58,292 bases of DNA from a virus, in IMG/VR virus record IMGVR_UViG_3300030328_005013, positions 1-58,292 of that record; one strand, 5' to 3'. Positions 23,286 to 31,623 of the stretch are shown piece after piece; position 1 is the first letter of the stretch; each line of letters opens with the position of its first letter. Made by a program: the position numbers and the translations under genes. The notes beneath the pieces are model-generated. The model was given only the letters and a program-made list of their open reading frames with translations. It did no database searches and had not been told where the DNA came from.

Positions 23286-23512
23286 AAACCTATTTCGCCT
23301 TCTTTTTTCGCCATAGCTAGCTCTATTAATTTACTAAGAGCCATCTCTACACAAGGGTTTTCTGTTTTGGTAGTCATACTAGGGCAACCATTTTTGTCAA
23401 CATAAAGAAGTAAAAAACCTCTATTACCACCGTTTGCGGAGCCAGTGGAGTCATAAATTTTATCAAGAAGAGATTGAGGTAATCCTTGTTGTTCATCGTC
23501 TTGTAACTTCAT
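23282..23512 (-). CDS. Small protein of unknown function in the replication operon
   Basis: The 76-residue protein shows MKLQDDEQQGLPQSLLDKIYD, then a beta-like stretch GGNRGFLLLYVDKNG and a C-terminal helix VEMALSKLIELAMAKKEGE. No known family. It overlaps the nuclease stop upstream and the helicase start downstream by 4 bases each, so it is tightly coupled with DnaB. A helicase loader or regulator is conceivable but unsupported. Confidence 0.6.
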   Translation of the reverse strand: MKLQDDEQQGLPQSLLDKIYDSTGSANGGNRGFLLLYVDKNGCPSMTTKTENPCVEMALSKLIELAMAKKEGEIGL

Positions 23513-23925
23513 TTCAATAGCTTAATCAAACTTTGTGGGTATTTTTTTGAATCCAGAACATCAGACTCTAGGACTCTAATTAATTCAATTTTATTAATTT
23601 CACAGAAATATTCTTTCTTTTCATCTCTGTGGAGTTGATGAAGGAATTTTTGTCGAGAATTAGAATGGAAAAACTGATTATATCTATAGTGCTGATTGCC
23701 ATCCACTTCTACTGCTATTTTTTGTGTAGAGTTGTAGAAGTCTAAACTCATTCTAGTTCCCGCGACAGGAAACTCTTCAAAAACAACATCAGCAAACCAG
23801 TAGTCTTTTAATTGATCTTTTACGTCTTTTTGTATCCCGCTTTTGCAGTCAGATTCCCAATCAATAAGGTATTTGCTGACGTTTTTTATCTTCCTCTCTC
23901 GACCATTAGAGCATAAAAATATCAT
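23509..23925 (-). CDS. Vsr/DUF559-like endonuclease
   Basis: The 138-residue protein holds the motif LDFYNSTQKIAVEVDGNQHY and then HRDEKKEYFCEINKIELIRV. This is the DUF559/very-short-patch-repair nuclease pattern, with a catalytic Asp in LDF and ExD in VEVDGNQH. The N-terminal half has FEEFPVAGTRMS, where the usual strand before the catalytic Asp is found. It lies between RecA and a small unknown gene with ATGA-type overlaps. Repair, restriction-like or recombination cleavage are all possible. Confidence 0.75.
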   Translation of the reverse strand: MIFLCSNGRERKIKNVSKYLIDWESDCKSGIQKDVKDQLKDYWFADVVFEEFPVAGTRMSLDFYNSTQKIAVEVDGNQHYRYNQFFHSNSRQKFLHQLHRDEKKEYFCEINKIELIRVLESDVLDSKKYPQSLIKLLK

Positions 23926-25046
23926 TGCTTGAGAATATTCTGTTTTACAAAGTCAACAAGAAGAGAAGTAATTTTTTCATCCGACTCTAAAAACTCATAC
24001 ACTGCTTTAATTCCTTGATAGGAATCTTTTATTTCAATTTTATTATCCTTCAAATAACTTTTTACTTTATCGTCGAGCTTGATCCAAGCCCCTGATTTCT
24101 CTAGGTAACCCCACATCAAAAGCATGTCAACAACTTCCCTCTCAAGCCAAATAGATTTTCCGTTATTGCGACCATGCTTGATTGGATAAGTTACAATTTG
24201 TCCTGTGGCTTCATTCGTTGATTTTAAAATTAAAACCTTGGCGTTATGACCATAAATTTTATTATCAGGAGTGATTTGTTCTTTTGGATTTTCTAGAATC
24301 TTGTCGCTTTTGTTTTGTTTTTTGAATTCTAGAATCCAATCTGGGTAATGTAAGATAGCATTTCCCCCACTGCTATTTGTCTGGTTATTTGGGTCTTGCT
24401 TAGCATACATGCTAGTATTGATGCTTGATCTAACCTGAGAAATCATGATACACATGTGTCCAAACTTGCTCATACCCAAGCTGACTCTTTTTAGAAAGTC
24501 AGAGGTCATTAAAGCTCCTCCTGCGACTTTCCTAGCATCAGAAGATCCTTTTTCTAAATCTTCTTTTGTAATTAGGCCATCCATGCTGTCGATTACAATA
24601 CAGAATTTTTCTTTGTCTGGATTGTTTTTTAATAACCCTCTAAGAAAATCAATCATGGTATCCATGATATGACACTCAAGAACTAAACATGTTCCTACAT
24701 CCCAATCTTCTGCTGAATGAACGAACTTAATCCCCGCTCTGTCTTTAACTTCTTGGCTGAGCCTTCCTTCAGCCATTACGAAAAGACCCTTTGAGTTATC
24801 TACGGTTTTAAGCATGTTGTGCATTACATGAAGAGCTTCGTTTGTCTTGCCCCCTTCATTAGCTCCAATAAACCTATGCAATCCAGAACCAAACCCACCA
24901 CTTAAAACGTGATCAAGAATCATAGATCCACTCGACACTAGATATGGTTCTGCCCCCTCTTCTAAATTGTAGTGGTAATCTTTGTTTGATTTGAGGAATG
25001 CCTCTGTATAGTCCTTTGATCCGCTTTTCTTCTTCATTTTAGTCAT
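23922..25046 (-). CDS. recA-like: RecA-like recombinase
   Basis: The 374-residue protein has GGFGSGLHRFIGANEGGKT as Walker A (about 61-69), CIVIDSMDGLITKEDLE as Walker B, and MISQVRSSI as a motif equivalent to the DNA-binding L1 start. TNSSGGNAILHYPDW corresponds to the conserved GGNALKFYA element of RecA. The C-terminal ~60 residues form a helical domain. It is longer than T4 UvsX-like minimal cores and of bacterial RecA size. It follows the zinc-ribbon gene with an 8-base overlap. Confidence 0.9.
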   Translation of the reverse strand: MTKMKKKSGSKDYTEAFLKSNKDYHYNLEEGAEPYLVSSGSMILDHVLSGGFGSGLHRFIGANEGGKTNEALHVMHNMLKTVDNSKGLFVMAEGRLSQEVKDRAGIKFVHSAEDWDVGTCLVLECHIMDTMIDFLRGLLKNNPDKEKFCIVIDSMDGLITKEDLEKGSSDARKVAGGALMTSDFLKRVSLGMSKFGHMCIMISQVRSSINTSMYAKQDPNNQTNSSGGNAILHYPDWILEFKKQNKSDKILENPKEQITPDNKIYGHNAKVLILKSTNEATGQIVTYPIKHGRNNGKSIWLEREVVDMLLMWGYLEKSGAWIKLDDKVKSYLKDNKIEIKDSYQGIKAVYEFLESDEKITSLLVDFVKQNILKQ

Positions 25047-25482
25047 TTAAAAAATCTCTTAGTGTTCTAGCCTTTTTCTTCACAGTATCTTCTCCAACTT
25101 TTATGCCCGTGTCAACAAATTTATCTTTCTCTGGTGGCTTGTAATTAAATTCCTTATATTTTTTGCTTAAATATTCTCTTCCGTCTTTGGTTAAAAAATA
25201 TTTAATAGTGCCTTTTAATTCAAAAGGTGGTTTAATCTTACTTAAAAAGTCGAGATCGTTGTCAAACTGTGCGAAAATCTTTGTCACAGTAGACATTTCA
25301 AAAACATAATTTATCGGCTTTGAGCCGCCGAGCATACGTTTTAAAAATTCTTTTCTTTCTTTGAAGAAAGGCTTAGCTTGCTTCTTAGCTTTTGGCAAAA
25401 ACTCATGACCACAATCACAGACCTTTACCCGCGCTCCGAGTAGAGTATTACAGGATGGGCATGACTTTTTACCTCTTGGCAT
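25039..25482 (-). CDS. Zinc-ribbon protein at the head of the replication operon
   Basis: The N-terminus SCPSCNTLLGARVKVCDCGHEF has two CxxC-type knuckles, a zinc ribbon of about 25 residues. The remaining ~120 residues are basic (KKQAKPFFKERKEFLKRML) with a small alpha/beta part. Similar zinc-ribbon proteins precede RecA or polymerase genes in other phages. It is the first gene of the recA-dnaB-dnaE operon and has its own promoter with a -10 only 6 bases before the ATG. DNA binding is likely. Confidence 0.7.
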   Translation of the reverse strand: MPRGKKSCPSCNTLLGARVKVCDCGHEFLPKAKKQAKPFFKERKEFLKRMLGGSKPINYVFEMSTVTKIFAQFDNDLDFLSKIKPPFELKGTIKYFLTKDGREYLSKKYKEFNYKPPEKDKFVDTGIKVGEDTVKKKARTLRDFLND

Positions 25483-25488
25483 ACAGTC

Positions 25489-25516
25489 AAGATAACTGCA
25501 TATATGATAAAGTCAA
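25489..25516 (-). promoter_or_regulatory. Promoter of the replication operon, probably leaderless
   Basis: On the minus strand TTGACT (25511-25516), a 16-base spacer and TATCTT (25489-25494) lie 6 bases before the ATG at 25482. No Shine-Dalgarno is present. Confidence 0.6.
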
Positions 25517-25520
25517 TGCT

Positions 25521-26498
25521 TTAGACTTCTTTTTCCCAATATGAAACCATATCATGGACTAAACCTTTAAAATCAAATTTTGGTTTCCAATTAAGAGCTT
25601 TTCTTGCCCTAGTGGAGTCTCCTTTTAATACAGCGAGTTCCTCTGGTCTCATGAATTTTGGATCTTGGGATACATAATCTTTATAATCTAAGTCAAAATA
25701 TCCAAAAGCTTCTTTACAGAAATCTCTAACAGAGTGGCTTTCTTTAGATGAAATAACAAATTCATCTGGCTCATGATGTTGCAGCATCAAATGCATCGCT
25801 TCAACATAATCTTTAGAATGACCCCAATCTCTATAAGCGTCTAGGTTTCCTAAAACTAATTTATCTTTTTTACATGCTGCGATCTCTGCGACTCCTTTGG
25901 CAATTTTTGCCGTCACGAAGTTTTCTCCCCGTCGAGGAGATTCATGATTAAAAAGAATTCCATTAGATGCAAAAAGGTTGTATGAGTTCCTGTAGTTTCT
26001 CACAATGCAGTAAGCTGCTAGTTTGGAACATCCATATGGGCTAACAGGTTTCATGTTTGTGGTTTCCCTCTGGAAGCCGTCTTCGTCTATCTCATTGCCA
26101 AACATTTCTGATGAGCTAGCTTGATAAAATTTAGAATCAGGGCAAGAAAATCTATACGCCTCCAAAAGATTTAAAGTTCCTATCATGTTTGTTTGCAAGG
26201 TAAACTGAGGAACATCGAAACTAACTCTAACGTGACTTTGGGCAGCTAAATTATAAATTTCATCAGGTTTAATTAATGCCATCAACCTATTCAAAGACGA
26301 GGCATCAAGTAAATCAGCATAGTCCGTTTTAACCAACCCTTTACCTACTAAATGATCTATTCTGCTCTCTTGAGTGCTTGCTAAGGAGTGTCTACGAATA
26401 AGACCGTAAACATCATAATCTTTTTCTAGCAAAAGCTCCGCTAGATAGCTCCCATCCTGTCCTGATATTCCCGTTATAAGGGCTTTTTTCTTTTTCAT
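25521..26498 (-). CDS. gmd: GDP-mannose 4,6-dehydratase
   Basis: The 325-residue short-chain dehydrogenase has ITGISGQDGSYLAELLLEK at the N-terminus and YNLAAQSHVRVSFDVP. SSSEMFG then precedes the catalytic YGCSK, and NHESPRRGENFVT follows. These are hallmark segments of Gmd. It converts GDP-mannose to GDP-4-keto-6-deoxymannose, the precursor of GDP-fucose, GDP-rhamnose or GDP-perosamine. Gmd is known from several cyanophages. A GDP-fucose synthase is not seen in this window, so the next step must come from the host, an unrecognised gene, or outside. Confidence 0.95.
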   Translation of the reverse strand: MKKKKALITGISGQDGSYLAELLLEKDYDVYGLIRRHSLASTQESRIDHLVGKGLVKTDYADLLDASSLNRLMALIKPDEIYNLAAQSHVRVSFDVPQFTLQTNMIGTLNLLEAYRFSCPDSKFYQASSSEMFGNEIDEDGFQRETTNMKPVSPYGCSKLAAYCIVRNYRNSYNLFASNGILFNHESPRRGENFVTAKIAKGVAEIAACKKDKLVLGNLDAYRDWGHSKDYVEAMHLMLQHHEPDEFVISSKESHSVRDFCKEAFGYFDLDYKDYVSQDPKFMRPEELAVLKGDSTRARKALNWKPKFDFKGLVHDMVSYWEKEV

Positions 26499-26506
26499 TT
26501 TAATTA

Positions 26507-27169
26507 TTAAATATTCTTAGGAATGAATAAGTAAGAAAAGGTTTCATTCTTTTGTGGGTTAAAGTCATCGTCTAAGCCTAGTATTATTGGATCTTCCCAT
26601 AGCCTATCAGGGTCTTTCCAGTTAAATTTTTTTACAATGTATGGATGTTTTTTTAAACTATTCCAATCAAAGCCTCCCTCTTGAGGAAATTTAAAGGTGG
26701 GAAACCAAGTATGCATTTCAACATAAAAGAAAGTTTTACCTTTTTCCAAAATAGACTCTATCGTTTTAAAAAACAAACTTTCAAAGCCTTCAATATCTAC
26801 TTTTATAAAATCTGGAAAGGGCAAGTCCTTCTCTTTCATGTAGCTACCTAAAGAACGAGCACCCCTTTGATTTTCAACGATAATTTCTTCGTCATCATTG
26901 TCGCTAAGAGCGATTCCATGATAATCAATATTAGAAAACTCTTTGGTGTAATCTTTTAATTGCTCAAAAAGAAATGGGACTGGCTCAAAAGCGTGAACGT
27001 GCTTGGCTACTTGGCAGAAATATTCGGACATCCACCCAGTATGTGCTCCCAAATCATATACAATGTGGTCTTTTTGTATATAGTCCTCATAAATATTCCA
27101 CTCATCGTAAGAATCGGTCTCGGCTGGCCCGTTTCTTGTCTTAAACTTAATCTCCATTTCCATTTCCAT
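26507..27169 (-). CDS. FkbM-family methyltransferase (first copy)
   Basis: The 220-residue protein has the SAM motif VYDLGAHTGWMSEYF, then VHAFEPVPF and PDFIKVDIEGFESLFF, the FkbM-family signature. The N-terminus reads MEMEMEIK, so three ATGs are possible; the first is given because the promoter is close. FkbM enzymes typically O-methylate sugars or other small molecules. It lies between gmd and a radical SAM gene in the glycan island, so sugar methylation is the reasonable inference. Confidence 0.85.
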   Translation of the reverse strand: MEMEMEIKFKTRNGPAETDSYDEWNIYEDYIQKDHIVYDLGAHTGWMSEYFCQVAKHVHAFEPVPFLFEQLKDYTKEFSNIDYHGIALSDNDDEEIIVENQRGARSLGSYMKEKDLPFPDFIKVDIEGFESLFFKTIESILEKGKTFFYVEMHTWFPTFKFPQEGGFDWNSLKKHPYIVKKFNWKDPDRLWEDPIILGLDDDFNPQKNETFSYLFIPKNI

Positions 27170-27183
27170 TTTTAAATTTAATT

Positions 27184-27212
27184 ATATTAATAATGAAATG
27201 TTTAAATGTCAA
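27184..27212 (-). promoter_or_regulatory. Promoter before the FkbM and gmd genes
   Basis: On the minus strand a perfect TTGACA (27207-27212), a 17-base spacer and TAATAT (27184-27189) lie 14 bases before the ATG at 27169. That leaves a leader of only about 7 bases and no Shine-Dalgarno. Confidence 0.65.
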
Positions 27213-27219
27213 ATATACT

Positions 27220-28428
27220 TTAGATAAACTCTTTGTGTATTATTGTCTTCTGCAATTCTTCCGATTGCTTAGATAGTTTGTCTTTATATTCTGACCACTC
27301 AGAGGCACTTAGTTCTTCATGTTTTTTGTAGATGTCCCAAACAGCTTTATTGCTTTCGTGTGGTTTGCATAATTTAGTGCAATTTTTAAAACACTCTACA
27401 TTTTCAATTGTATTCATGACTTCTCTTCTAGAGATTAAATCATTCCAGATATCTTTAAACGATTTATCGTCATACAAACAACCATAGCTATATTGTTTCC
27501 ACCCTCTATGATTAGTGCATACATACACATGACCATCAGCACCAACACAAGGTGAAATTTGAGACCCCAAGCATTTTTTATAATTCCTACCAAATTTTTC
27601 TCTGTCCATAGCTAGGTCTTCTAGCTTATAACCATTTACCTGAAATTTATTACCCAAGATTTCATTAGCCTCGTCTAATAAGGGTTGAACTTCGTCTCTC
27701 CAAAACTCTATGTCTCTTTGTTGCCCCCCGTCTTCTCGGATAACAATTTCAGGCTTATATTGACAATAAGTTACGTTAATATTTTCGAAAAACTTAGCAA
27801 AATCAACTATGCCGTGGTAGGTGTCAGGAGATATTACATAGCCAACTCCTATATCAATTTTATTTCCTTTTAATTCATTTACTCTAATTAATTCTTTTAC
27901 ATTAGAAACCATTCTGTCCCAATTAGCTCCCCCTTTTGGGCTTCTAATTTTGTCGTATTCTTCTGCCGTCCCAGTATCTATTGAAACTCTTACCCATGAC
28001 ATATTATCTACCAAGGTTTCAAATAAATCTTGCTTATCCAGAAGAGTGCCATTTGTAAACATGCCCATTTTAATACCATGCTTACCGCAATAAGTGATAG
28101 CTTCTTTTAAGTGTCTATTTAGTGTAGGTTCTCCTCCTCCAGTCCAGTTCACTGCCCTAACCCCCATTTCAACAAAGTCCTCGCATAAGCTCATTAGCAT
28201 GTCTCGGGGCATCAAAGCTCTGGAAAAAGCCTCTGTGCCTTTATATTTGTTGAAATGTATATAAGAAGATAAGCAAAATGAGCAAGCGTGATTACAAGAG
28301 TTGCTAGGATCTACCTCTATTAATACAGGCGCTGTATTGCCAGTCTCAACAAACTCAACAACCCTGTCTGCGTTTGCATAAACCTTAGATTGAGGGTCAA
28401 ATATAGCTGATTTTCCATATTTCTTCAT
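27220..28428 (-). CDS. Radical SAM enzyme with SPASM-like C-terminus
   Basis: The 402-residue protein has the CxxxCxxC cluster motif CNHACSFC (near 46-53), then WTGGGEPTL and VRVSIDTGTAEEYDKIR. These are radical SAM core motifs. The C-terminal part has Cys at CLGSQISPC, VYVCTNHRG and CFKNCTKLC, fitting SPASM-type auxiliary clusters. Substrates of such enzymes are peptides or sugars. Its place between an FkbM methyltransferase and a GT2 suggests a sugar or glycan substrate, but a peptide modification of a virion protein cannot be excluded. Confidence 0.85.
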   Translation of the reverse strand: MKKYGKSAIFDPQSKVYANADRVVEFVETGNTAPVLIEVDPSNSCNHACSFCLSSYIHFNKYKGTEAFSRALMPRDMLMSLCEDFVEMGVRAVNWTGGGEPTLNRHLKEAITYCGKHGIKMGMFTNGTLLDKQDLFETLVDNMSWVRVSIDTGTAEEYDKIRSPKGGANWDRMVSNVKELIRVNELKGNKIDIGVGYVISPDTYHGIVDFAKFFENINVTYCQYKPEIVIREDGGQQRDIEFWRDEVQPLLDEANEILGNKFQVNGYKLEDLAMDREKFGRNYKKCLGSQISPCVGADGHVYVCTNHRGWKQYSYGCLYDDKSFKDIWNDLISRREVMNTIENVECFKNCTKLCKPHESNKAVWDIYKKHEELSASEWSEYKDKLSKQSEELQKTIIHKEFI

Positions 28429-29202
28429 TTATATTGATAAGTCGTTTTCTACTTGTTCTGGATAAACAAAAATTTCATTTTTAGCTAAGTTTACTACTTT
28501 TTCGTGGTAATCTTCGTCTCTAGTTTGACAAGCGTTCCTTGAATAATACACGTTAGTAAGATCATCAAGGTCAATTTTTTTAAAAGCAGTGCCAAGCCTT
28601 TGCATAAATTCTGTATCCTCTTTAAATCCCATCGGGTTCTCTTCCCACGGCAACCAATATCCAATTTTATTAACAACTTTTTCTATGCTATGAGCTATGC
28701 GTAGCATATCGGGATATTTGGTTATAAAATTTACAGCTTCTTCGTCACGATTGTAGTAGAGTAAATTTAATTCATTTTCAAGACCTTTGTTTATAATTTC
28801 TTTTATTAAAAAATTGCCATTTCCTAAGTGAAAATGAAACCCAGAGGTTGATATATAATCAAATTGTCCTTTTTGATGTTCTTCGTAGATTACTCTAAAA
28901 TGATTGGGTAAAAATATATTATCATCACACAAGTAAGTTATGATATCTGAATTTGCATTTTCTAATCCATAATTAACTCCAACTGCCCCAACATTTTTAA
29001 TCCATTTATTTGGATTCTCTACAAATATTATTCTAGAATCATTCTTAAAGTAATTTTCGTAGACTAAGCTAGCCTTAGGGCAATGGTCTGAAAAAATTAT
29101 ACACTCCCAATCTTCAAATTCTTGTAACTGAACAGACTTGATCGCTCTAGCTAATAAATCAGGTCTATGATAGGTCGGTATTATGGTGGTTATTTTAGGC
29201 AT
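28429..29202 (-). CDS. GT2 family glycosyltransferase
   Basis: The 257-residue protein starts ITTIIPTYHRPDLLARAIKSV, the GT-A/GT2 nucleotide-sugar motif. It has WECIIFSDHCP, then ENANSDIITYLCDDNIF, where the DD is the metal-binding DxD-like element. No membrane segment follows, so it is soluble or peripheral. It is directly coupled to the radical SAM gene and to the DegT-like gene. Donor and acceptor are unknown. Confidence 0.82.
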   Translation of the reverse strand: MPKITTIIPTYHRPDLLARAIKSVQLQEFEDWECIIFSDHCPKASLVYENYFKNDSRIIFVENPNKWIKNVGAVGVNYGLENANSDIITYLCDDNIFLPNHFRVIYEEHQKGQFDYISTSGFHFHLGNGNFLIKEIINKGLENELNLLYYNRDEEAVNFITKYPDMLRIAHSIEKVVNKIGYWLPWEENPMGFKEDTEFMQRLGTAFKKIDLDDLTNVYYSRNACQTRDEDYHEKVVNLAKNEIFVYPEQVENDLSI

Positions 29203-29788
29203 TTTTAAAAATATCCATCTGTGTTAAGTCGGGCCAATCGTAAAAATCCCACTTTCTAGGATTCTTGTTGATCGCGTCATCTAACCTATTTAAACCCTTG
29301 ATTGCTGTTTCAGGTGTCATGTAGTAGTGGTATCCGTAAGAAGATATATTTTGTTCCCTCCAAGGCTTGTCGGGGAGCCTTCCATCATAAGACATTTTTT
29401 TTAATTCATGAGCGGCATCTGCATTATCCGTTAAAATCATTCCTCCTCTCCCAAGACTTAAATGTTTTTGATATTGGAAGCTTAAACACATAAAAGTCTT
29501 TGGAATGTAGCTATTTTGTTTCCATAAAACAGCAGCATCAATAACGGATGTGCCTCCTAAATAATAATAGTCTTGCCACTCTTCGTCCCTCCATTCAAGA
29601 GGCAGATTTAACTTGTTAGCTAAAAAGGGTATAGAGATATATGTTCTTTTAGGCACTGATACTTTTTCTGCGTTATTTAATCGCAAACATAATTCTATTC
29701 CGTGAGTGCAAGAATCAACAGCAACTCCGTAAGGAGAACCAAACCAAGAGGAAACTTCGTCCTCAAACTCTTTTACTAATTCAAACAT
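29195..29788 (-). CDS. Short DegT/DnrJ/EryC1-type aminotransferase
   Basis: The protein has AVDSCTHGIELCLR, VSVPKRTYISIPFLANKL and then SFQYQKHLSLGRGGMILTDN. The last matches the PLP-lysine site of DegT enzymes (S-F-x-x-x-K), with the Lys in SFQYQKH. At 197 residues it is about half the usual 370, and the C-terminal domain is nearly absent. A dimer could still make an active site, or it may be a degenerate or regulatory form. With Gmd present, an amino-sugar such as perosamine is a conceivable product if it is active. Confidence 0.65.
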   Translation of the reverse strand: MFELVKEFEDEVSSWFGSPYGVAVDSCTHGIELCLRLNNAEKVSVPKRTYISIPFLANKLNLPLEWRDEEWQDYYYLGGTSVIDAAVLWKQNSYIPKTFMCLSFQYQKHLSLGRGGMILTDNADAAHELKKMSYDGRLPDKPWREQNISSYGYHYYMTPETAIKGLNRLDDAINKNPRKWDFYDWPDLTQMDIFKNA

Positions 29789-30410
29789 CTAGCTTTTTGT
29801 TTTTAAGCAAAACATTGTGTCCTATTTCTTCTATTTTTTCAAAATTAGAAAGTTTCTCTGTAATCCAATCTAAATTGACTTGTCCCGCCCACATTTCGTT
29901 ATCAAAATATTCTGTATACAGATATCTGGTTTTTTCTTGAAGGGATTTTATTCCCCCTAATATGAATTCTTCTTCAGCGCCATTAACATCACACCAGATA
30001 AAATCAATAATTTGGTCACCAAGGTTATCCTCTACCCAAGAATCTAGTTTTGTGGCGTTAACTGTGATGGGATCTTCTGAAAACGAAACGGGATAGTGGT
30101 TTAAATGATTGTGAGGTTTTTTAAGAGAGCTAGATAGAGACCAGTCTTCTGTTCCATATCTTTTCTCGCTTGAATACCAGTCAATCTCTCCGTCTATATT
30201 GCATACAGCAAGCTCCACTAGCTCAACTTGCTTTGGGTGACCTATAGCTTTAAATGATTCTAAAGATGCAGGGTCAGCTTCAAATGCATAAATCTTACAA
30301 TCTGGCATGACTGAGGCAAACTCATTGGAGTCTTCTCCATCAAAACTCCCTACATCTAAAATGATAGGATCTGGCTTATCTATAAGAGTTTTAATTAAAT
30401 TTTTATTCAT
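29781..30410 (-). CDS. FkbM-family methyltransferase (second copy)
   Basis: The 209-residue protein has IILDVGSFDGEDSNEF, IYAFEADPASLESF and WCDVNGAEEEFILGG, the SAM-binding and catalytic blocks of the FkbM fold. The motif-III Asp-Asn pair differs from the first copy (DVNGAE against DIEGFE), so substrates may differ. It overlaps the cupin and DegT genes by a few bases on each side. Confidence 0.8.
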   Translation of the reverse strand: MNKNLIKTLIDKPDPIILDVGSFDGEDSNEFASVMPDCKIYAFEADPASLESFKAIGHPKQVELVELAVCNIDGEIDWYSSEKRYGTEDWSLSSSLKKPHNHLNHYPVSFSEDPITVNATKLDSWVEDNLGDQIIDFIWCDVNGAEEEFILGGIKSLQEKTRYLYTEYFDNEMWAGQVNLDWITEKLSNFEKIEEIGHNVLLKNKKLDV

Positions 30411-30826
30411 TAGTCTATAAAAGTTTTATCTTTTGCTTGCCCCATGTATGGGCCAGTTTTTATTTCATAAACCAATGTGTCTTCACTCAGTGATTGGTAG
30501 TTATGACCACCTCTAAAGGTTATTGTAGCGTCTCCTTCATTTAAAATATTTTCTTCTATAAGGTTGTCGTCCTCATCATAATGAAATGTTTTCACAGATC
30601 CTCTAATAACAATCCAACATTCTTGAGTTATGTCAGTTTCCCTTACTAATCTTAAATGTTTGTGACCTCTAAACTTGTGGTCTTTTTTTATTTTCATTGC
30701 CGCAAGTTGTAGAAACTGTGATTCATTGGAAATATCTATTCTGCCATCTAGAGACTCAAGATCTTCTTTTTTGTAAATAATATGTAAAGCTTCGCTAGGG
30801 TTTTTAGGGTTAACTATAGTTCTCAT
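30410..30826 (-). CDS. Cupin-fold protein
   Basis: From the ATG that overlaps the GT11 stop as ATGA, the product is 138 residues. Beta-strand rich, with GHKHLRLVRETDITQECWIVIRGSV as cupin motif 1 and ATITFRGGHNY as motif 2. It lacks obvious catalytic residues beyond the His cluster. It resembles small cupins in sugar-biosynthesis clusters, including some 3,4-keto-isomerase relatives, but the reaction is open. Confidence 0.65.
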   Translation of the reverse strand: MRTIVNPKNPSEALHIIYKKEDLESLDGRIDISNESQFLQLAAMKIKKDHKFRGHKHLRLVRETDITQECWIVIRGSVKTFHYDEDDNLIEENILNEGDATITFRGGHNYQSLSEDTLVYEIKTGPYMGQAKDKTFID

Positions 30827-31623
30827 AATCTTTTCCAATTTTTAGGACAAATATTCATTTCTACTGCACTTCCAGAGGAATCATTCATCCAAATATATGG
30901 TGCTATAACTCTTTTTTCAATATTATTATTAAGTGTAGCCCCCCACCAAGAAAAAGTTGAGTTAGCTATGATTTGGTGGGAACACATGGAAAAAGCGCAC
31001 AAATGAACAAATGCGTTTTTGCTGTAAGGCATGGGGTGTATTTTTTTATAATTAAAATTATTTTTGACCCATTCTAAATCGTCAGACATTACTAGGAATT
31101 CATATCCTTCAAAATCTTGCATCGCTTTTTCATAATAGTCTTTTGCTATAACAGGATGTGCGGATATATTAACGTAGTCTCCCCTTCTAATGTGCAATCC
31201 GACACATTTTTCTGTAGTTAAATTTAGTTTTTTGAATATTGTTCTAGCTTGTTCTTGTATTTCTTTTAAAAACAATGGTTTTGTAGATTCAAAATCTTCG
31301 TAGTAAGACATGTTTTGGAAATATCCAAATATATTTGTTCCGTCTTGTATTTCAAATATAGACGGGTCGAAATTATTATCTAAGTCTCTTTTATACTCAA
31401 ACAGTATTTGATTTTCTAGTTTTGATATTGGAGATTTTTTTATAGGTATGTGAAAGGCGTTATAGAGTTGTTGTATGTTTTGACCATTAGACGGATCAAT
31501 GTGATCTTCGCCAATCGGATATATGGGTTCAAATCCTGTTTTTTTAGCTACTTCTAGTAAAATCGCATAATTAAATAATGCATTACCTATTGCGCGAGTG
31601 CTAATTCCTAAAGATGTAATCAT
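30823..31623 (-). CDS. GT11 alpha-1,2-fucosyltransferase-like
   Basis: The 266-residue protein begins with an N-A-L-F-N-Y-A segment and has the GT11 hallmark VGLHIRRGDYVN near residue 140, followed by YYEKAM, FLVMSDD and ANSTFSWWGA. These match GT11 motifs I-III. GT11 enzymes use GDP-fucose, which fits Gmd upstream. It lies between the GT25 and cupin genes with short overlaps. Donor identity is inferred from the family. Confidence 0.87.
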   Translation of the reverse strand: MITSLGISTRAIGNALFNYAILLEVAKKTGFEPIYPIGEDHIDPSNGQNIQQLYNAFHIPIKKSPISKLENQILFEYKRDLDNNFDPSIFEIQDGTNIFGYFQNMSYYEDFESTKPLFLKEIQEQARTIFKKLNLTTEKCVGLHIRRGDYVNISAHPVIAKDYYEKAMQDFEGYEFLVMSDDLEWVKNNFNYKKIHPMPYSKNAFVHLCAFSMCSHQIIANSTFSWWGATLNNNIEKRVIAPYIWMNDSSGSAVEMNICPKNWKRL

